Source: Pseudomonadota bacterium (GTDB taxonomy: Bacteria > Pseudomonadota > Alphaproteobacteria > Rhizobiales > Xanthobacteraceae). Taken from it: a stretch of DNA of 6,279 nucleotides. The notes under the pieces are model-generated. The model did not search any database. It saw only the letters and a program-made list of their open reading frames with translations, and was not told where the DNA came from. Shown piece by piece: positions 4,865 through 6,279 of the stretch. A program made the position numbers and the translations under genes. The stretch is taken from NCBI GenBank assembly GCA_023432845.1, contig JAEZEY010000273.1, forward strand, positions 1 through 6,279, given 5' to 3'. Position 1 is the first letter of the stretch; every line of letters begins with the position of its first letter.

Positions 4865-4888
4865 CTAATATTCCTAGGACATTATAGG
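4860..4888 (+). promoter_or_regulatory. Hybrid junction promoter: transposon -35, host -10
   Basis: TTGGGC (4860-4865), made by the transposon edge plus the first duplicate base, lies 17 bp before the host TATAGG (4883-4888). The -35 matches 3 of 6, so it should be weaker than the TTGACT it displaced. It points into the hairpin-rich region. Confidence 0.3.
4865..4872. repeat. Right target-site duplication (8 bp)
   Basis: CTAATATT is identical to 2066-2073 and directly abuts the right inverted repeat. Confidence 0.95.
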
Positions 4889-5418
4889 TTCGCTTCGTCC
4901 GGTCCAGTCGGGGGCGTCATCTAGAGGCGTCTTGGTGGTGGGATCGGATGCGGCGCCTGCGGGCGTGGTTCGCAGCCACGCACCCGGGAGGTCGCGGGTA
5001 GCCGTCCGGGCCCACTACGGGGCTCTGCCTTTGATGGCTGGACGGGGGTTCGGTGAAGGCGGGCGAAAGCTCGCCGGAGATCGTTTCCCGGACAAACCGA
5101 GAGCGATCGCTGACCGGCCGCCGGAAGCACGGCCCCGCGAACAGAAAAGCCGCGTGGCGCGCCGGAAGGCGCCGTGCATCGCAAATGATGCACGCACGAA
5201 AGACACGGTCGCGCCGCCCGGCGCGCCACTCCCCGAATGTTGCGGGGAGGCGAAAGGGGAAGCCGGCGTGACCCGCGCCGCACAAAGAACAGGGCCTGCG
5301 GAGCGTTGGCTGCAAGAGCTCGAGGCTGTTTGACAATTGAATCGGTGGCGCATCCTTTGAGACGCGCATGTTGGCGCTCGCAAGATGAGAACGGTTTGAT
5401 TGCTTCAGCGGGTGGCCA
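4873..5418 (+). other. Gene-free, hairpin-rich host intergenic region; possible structured RNA
   Basis: No frame here has a plausible start plus protein-like composition on either strand; the open frames are products of high GC. What is visible is structure: stems at 4963-4981 (GCGTGG/CCACGC), 5174-5193 (GTGCATC/GATGCAC, perfect, 6-nt loop) and 5229-5249 (CTCCCCG/CGGGGAG, 7-nt loop). GGCGCGCC occurs twice (5156-5163, 5220-5227), and a boxA-like site lies near the end. The split promoter at its left edge would transcribe it rightwards. It does not match tmRNA, RNase P RNA, SRP RNA or 5S as I know them. Similar stretches may recur in related genomes, but I am recalling that, not showing it. It carries no clear terminator before the convergent gene. 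Confidence 0.45.
5327..5342 (+). promoter_or_regulatory. boxA-like / rRNA-leader-like motif
   Basis: TGTTTGACAATTGAAT resembles the boxA antitermination element of rRNA leaders (E. coli TGCTCTTTAACAATT) and the TTTGACAA-type sequence upstream of alphaproteobacterial 16S genes. No 16S gene follows. TTGACA could equally be read as a -35 box, but no good -10 lies 16-18 bp downstream. Confidence 0.3.
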
Positions 5419-6279
5419 TCAAGGCCGCAGGATCACCTTGCCCATCACCTTGCGTTCGGCAATCGCTTTCAGCGCCGTGGCGGCTTCGCTCAGCGGATAG
5501 ACAGCATGCACATGTGACGATAGGCGGCCGTCCGCGGCCCATTTCAGCAATTGCGCCGTGTTGGTGCGATGGCCGTCCGGATCGCGTTCGGTCCACGCGC
5601 CCCAGAAGACGCCGAGTACATTGGCGCTTTTCAGGAGATACAGATTGAACGGCACTTTCGGGATGTCACCGGCGGCAAAGCCGATGACCAGATAACGGCC
5701 TTCCCAGGCGATGCCGCGCAGCGCCGCTTCGGCATAAGAGCCGCCGACCGGATCATAGATCACATCGACGCCTTTGCCGTTCGTCACGCGGCGCAGTCCG
5801 TCTTTCAGATTCTCCGTTGCGTAATCAATGCCGTCGTCGGCGCCGTGCTTGTGCGCGAAATCGAGCTTCTCCGGCGACGATGCGCAGGCGGTCACGCGTG
5901 CGCCCATGAGTTTGCCGATTTCGATTGCGGCAAGTCCGGTGCCGCCGGAAGCGCCGAGCACCGCGAGCGTTTCGCCGGGTTGCAGGTTTGCGCGGTTTTT
6001 CAGCGCATAGAGTGTGGTGCCATAGGTGACGCACAGACCGGCGGCGCGATCGAAGTCGAGTTCGTGGGGGATCGGCGTCAGCATTGTCGTGGAGACGGCG
6101 ATAGCCTCCCGCGCGGCGCCATAACCGGTGAATCCCAGCACGCGGTCGCCCGGTTTGAAGTCCGCAACACCCGGTCCAATGCTCTCGACCACGCCGGCGA
6201 ACTCCGCCGACGGCGAGAACGGGAAGGCCGGCTTGGTCTGGTACTTGCCCTGGATGATCAGCGTATCGAAGAAATTCAG
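5419..6279 (-). CDS. NAD(P)H:quinone oxidoreductase, zinc-free MDR family (5' end outside window)
   Basis: It would catalyse NAD(P)H-dependent reduction of a quinone or other enone/carbonyl substrate in the cytoplasm. The visible part is 286 codons plus stop. The frame stays open to the right edge and reads LNFFDTLIIQGKYQ at the boundary, so the true N-terminus (about 40 residues by family length) is missing; the GTG at 6192 is internal. Motifs are SAEFAGVVESIGPGV (substrate-domain entry), DRVLGFTGYGA, the Rossmann nucleotide loop LGASGGTGLAAIEIGK, IYDPVGGSY, and the C-terminal GKVILRP end common to quinone oxidoreductases. The catalytic-zinc Cys/His ligands of alcohol dehydrogenases are absent in this part. 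Its stop faces the tat operon. Substrate cannot be told from sequence. Confidence 0.9.
   Translation of the reverse strand: MNFFDTLIIQGKYQTKPAFPFSPSAEFAGVVESIGPGVADFKPGDRVLGFTGYGAAREAIAVSTTMLTPIPHELDFDRAAGLCVTYGTTLYALKNRANLQPGETLAVLGASGGTGLAAIEIGKLMGARVTACASSPEKLDFAHKHGADDGIDYATENLKDGLRRVTNGKGVDVIYDPVGGSYAEAALRGIAWEGRYLVIGFAAGDIPKVPFNLYLLKSANVLGVFWGAWTERDPDGHRTNTAQLLKWAADGRLSSHVHAVYPLSEAATALKAIAERKVMGKVILRP

Noticed and set aside
4917..5369. Overlapping frames on both strands (133, 150, 120 and 122 aa) in the spacer
   Set aside because: Several frames are open at once because of high GC; products are Arg/Pro/Ala-rich without motifs, and none has a good ribosome site.

Overview
The window is high-GC DNA with codon use and gene content typical of an alphaproteobacterium. 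The alphaproteobacterial TatA/TatB/TatC sequences, the overlapping tatB-tatC pair, the GTAGCCCGG-type palindromic repeat and an IS1595-type element together point to the Hyphomicrobiales. The most likely group is Nitrobacteraceae/Bradyrhizobiaceae (Bradyrhizobium, Rhodopseudomonas, Nitrobacter or Afipia-like). That placement is inference from sequence style, not from a marker gene.

Layout. Bases 1-152 are a leader with a weak promoter candidate. Bases 153-1893 hold the complete tatA-tatB-tatC operon on the + strand, which encodes the whole twin-arginine translocase for exporting folded proteins. A large imperfect palindrome (1954-2030) follows. A complete transposon occupies 2074-4864 (2791 bp). 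It has 25-bp terminal inverted repeats matching at 24 of 25 positions and a perfect 8-bp target duplication, CTAATATT. About 545 bp of gene-free, hairpin-rich host sequence follows (4873-5418). The window ends inside a minus-strand zinc-free NAD(P)H:quinone-oxidoreductase-type gene whose N-terminus lies beyond the right edge.

The transposon is the main feature. Its right half encodes an IS1595-family DDE transposase on the minus strand, apparently transcribed from a promoter whose perfect TTGACA -35 box lies inside the right inverted repeat. A symmetrical terminator separates this module from a cargo half of lower GC. The cargo holds a 103-aa protein that looks like the small Cas2/SinR-type ferredoxin fold, a 46-aa very basic protein whose stop codon sits in the loop of its own terminator, and a 274-aa protein with an HNH/treble-clef-like cysteine-histidine signature. 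The last two start divergently only 12 bp apart. None of the cargo is a recognisable resistance or metabolic gene, so its role is open; nucleic-acid binding or cutting is the common theme of what can be seen.

The insertion point matters too. Joining the two flanks restores a sigma-70-like promoter (TTGACT-N16-TATAGG) pointing at the hairpin-rich region, which ends in a sequence resembling an rRNA-leader boxA. The transposon split that promoter and put the TTGGG of its own end where the -35 box had been.
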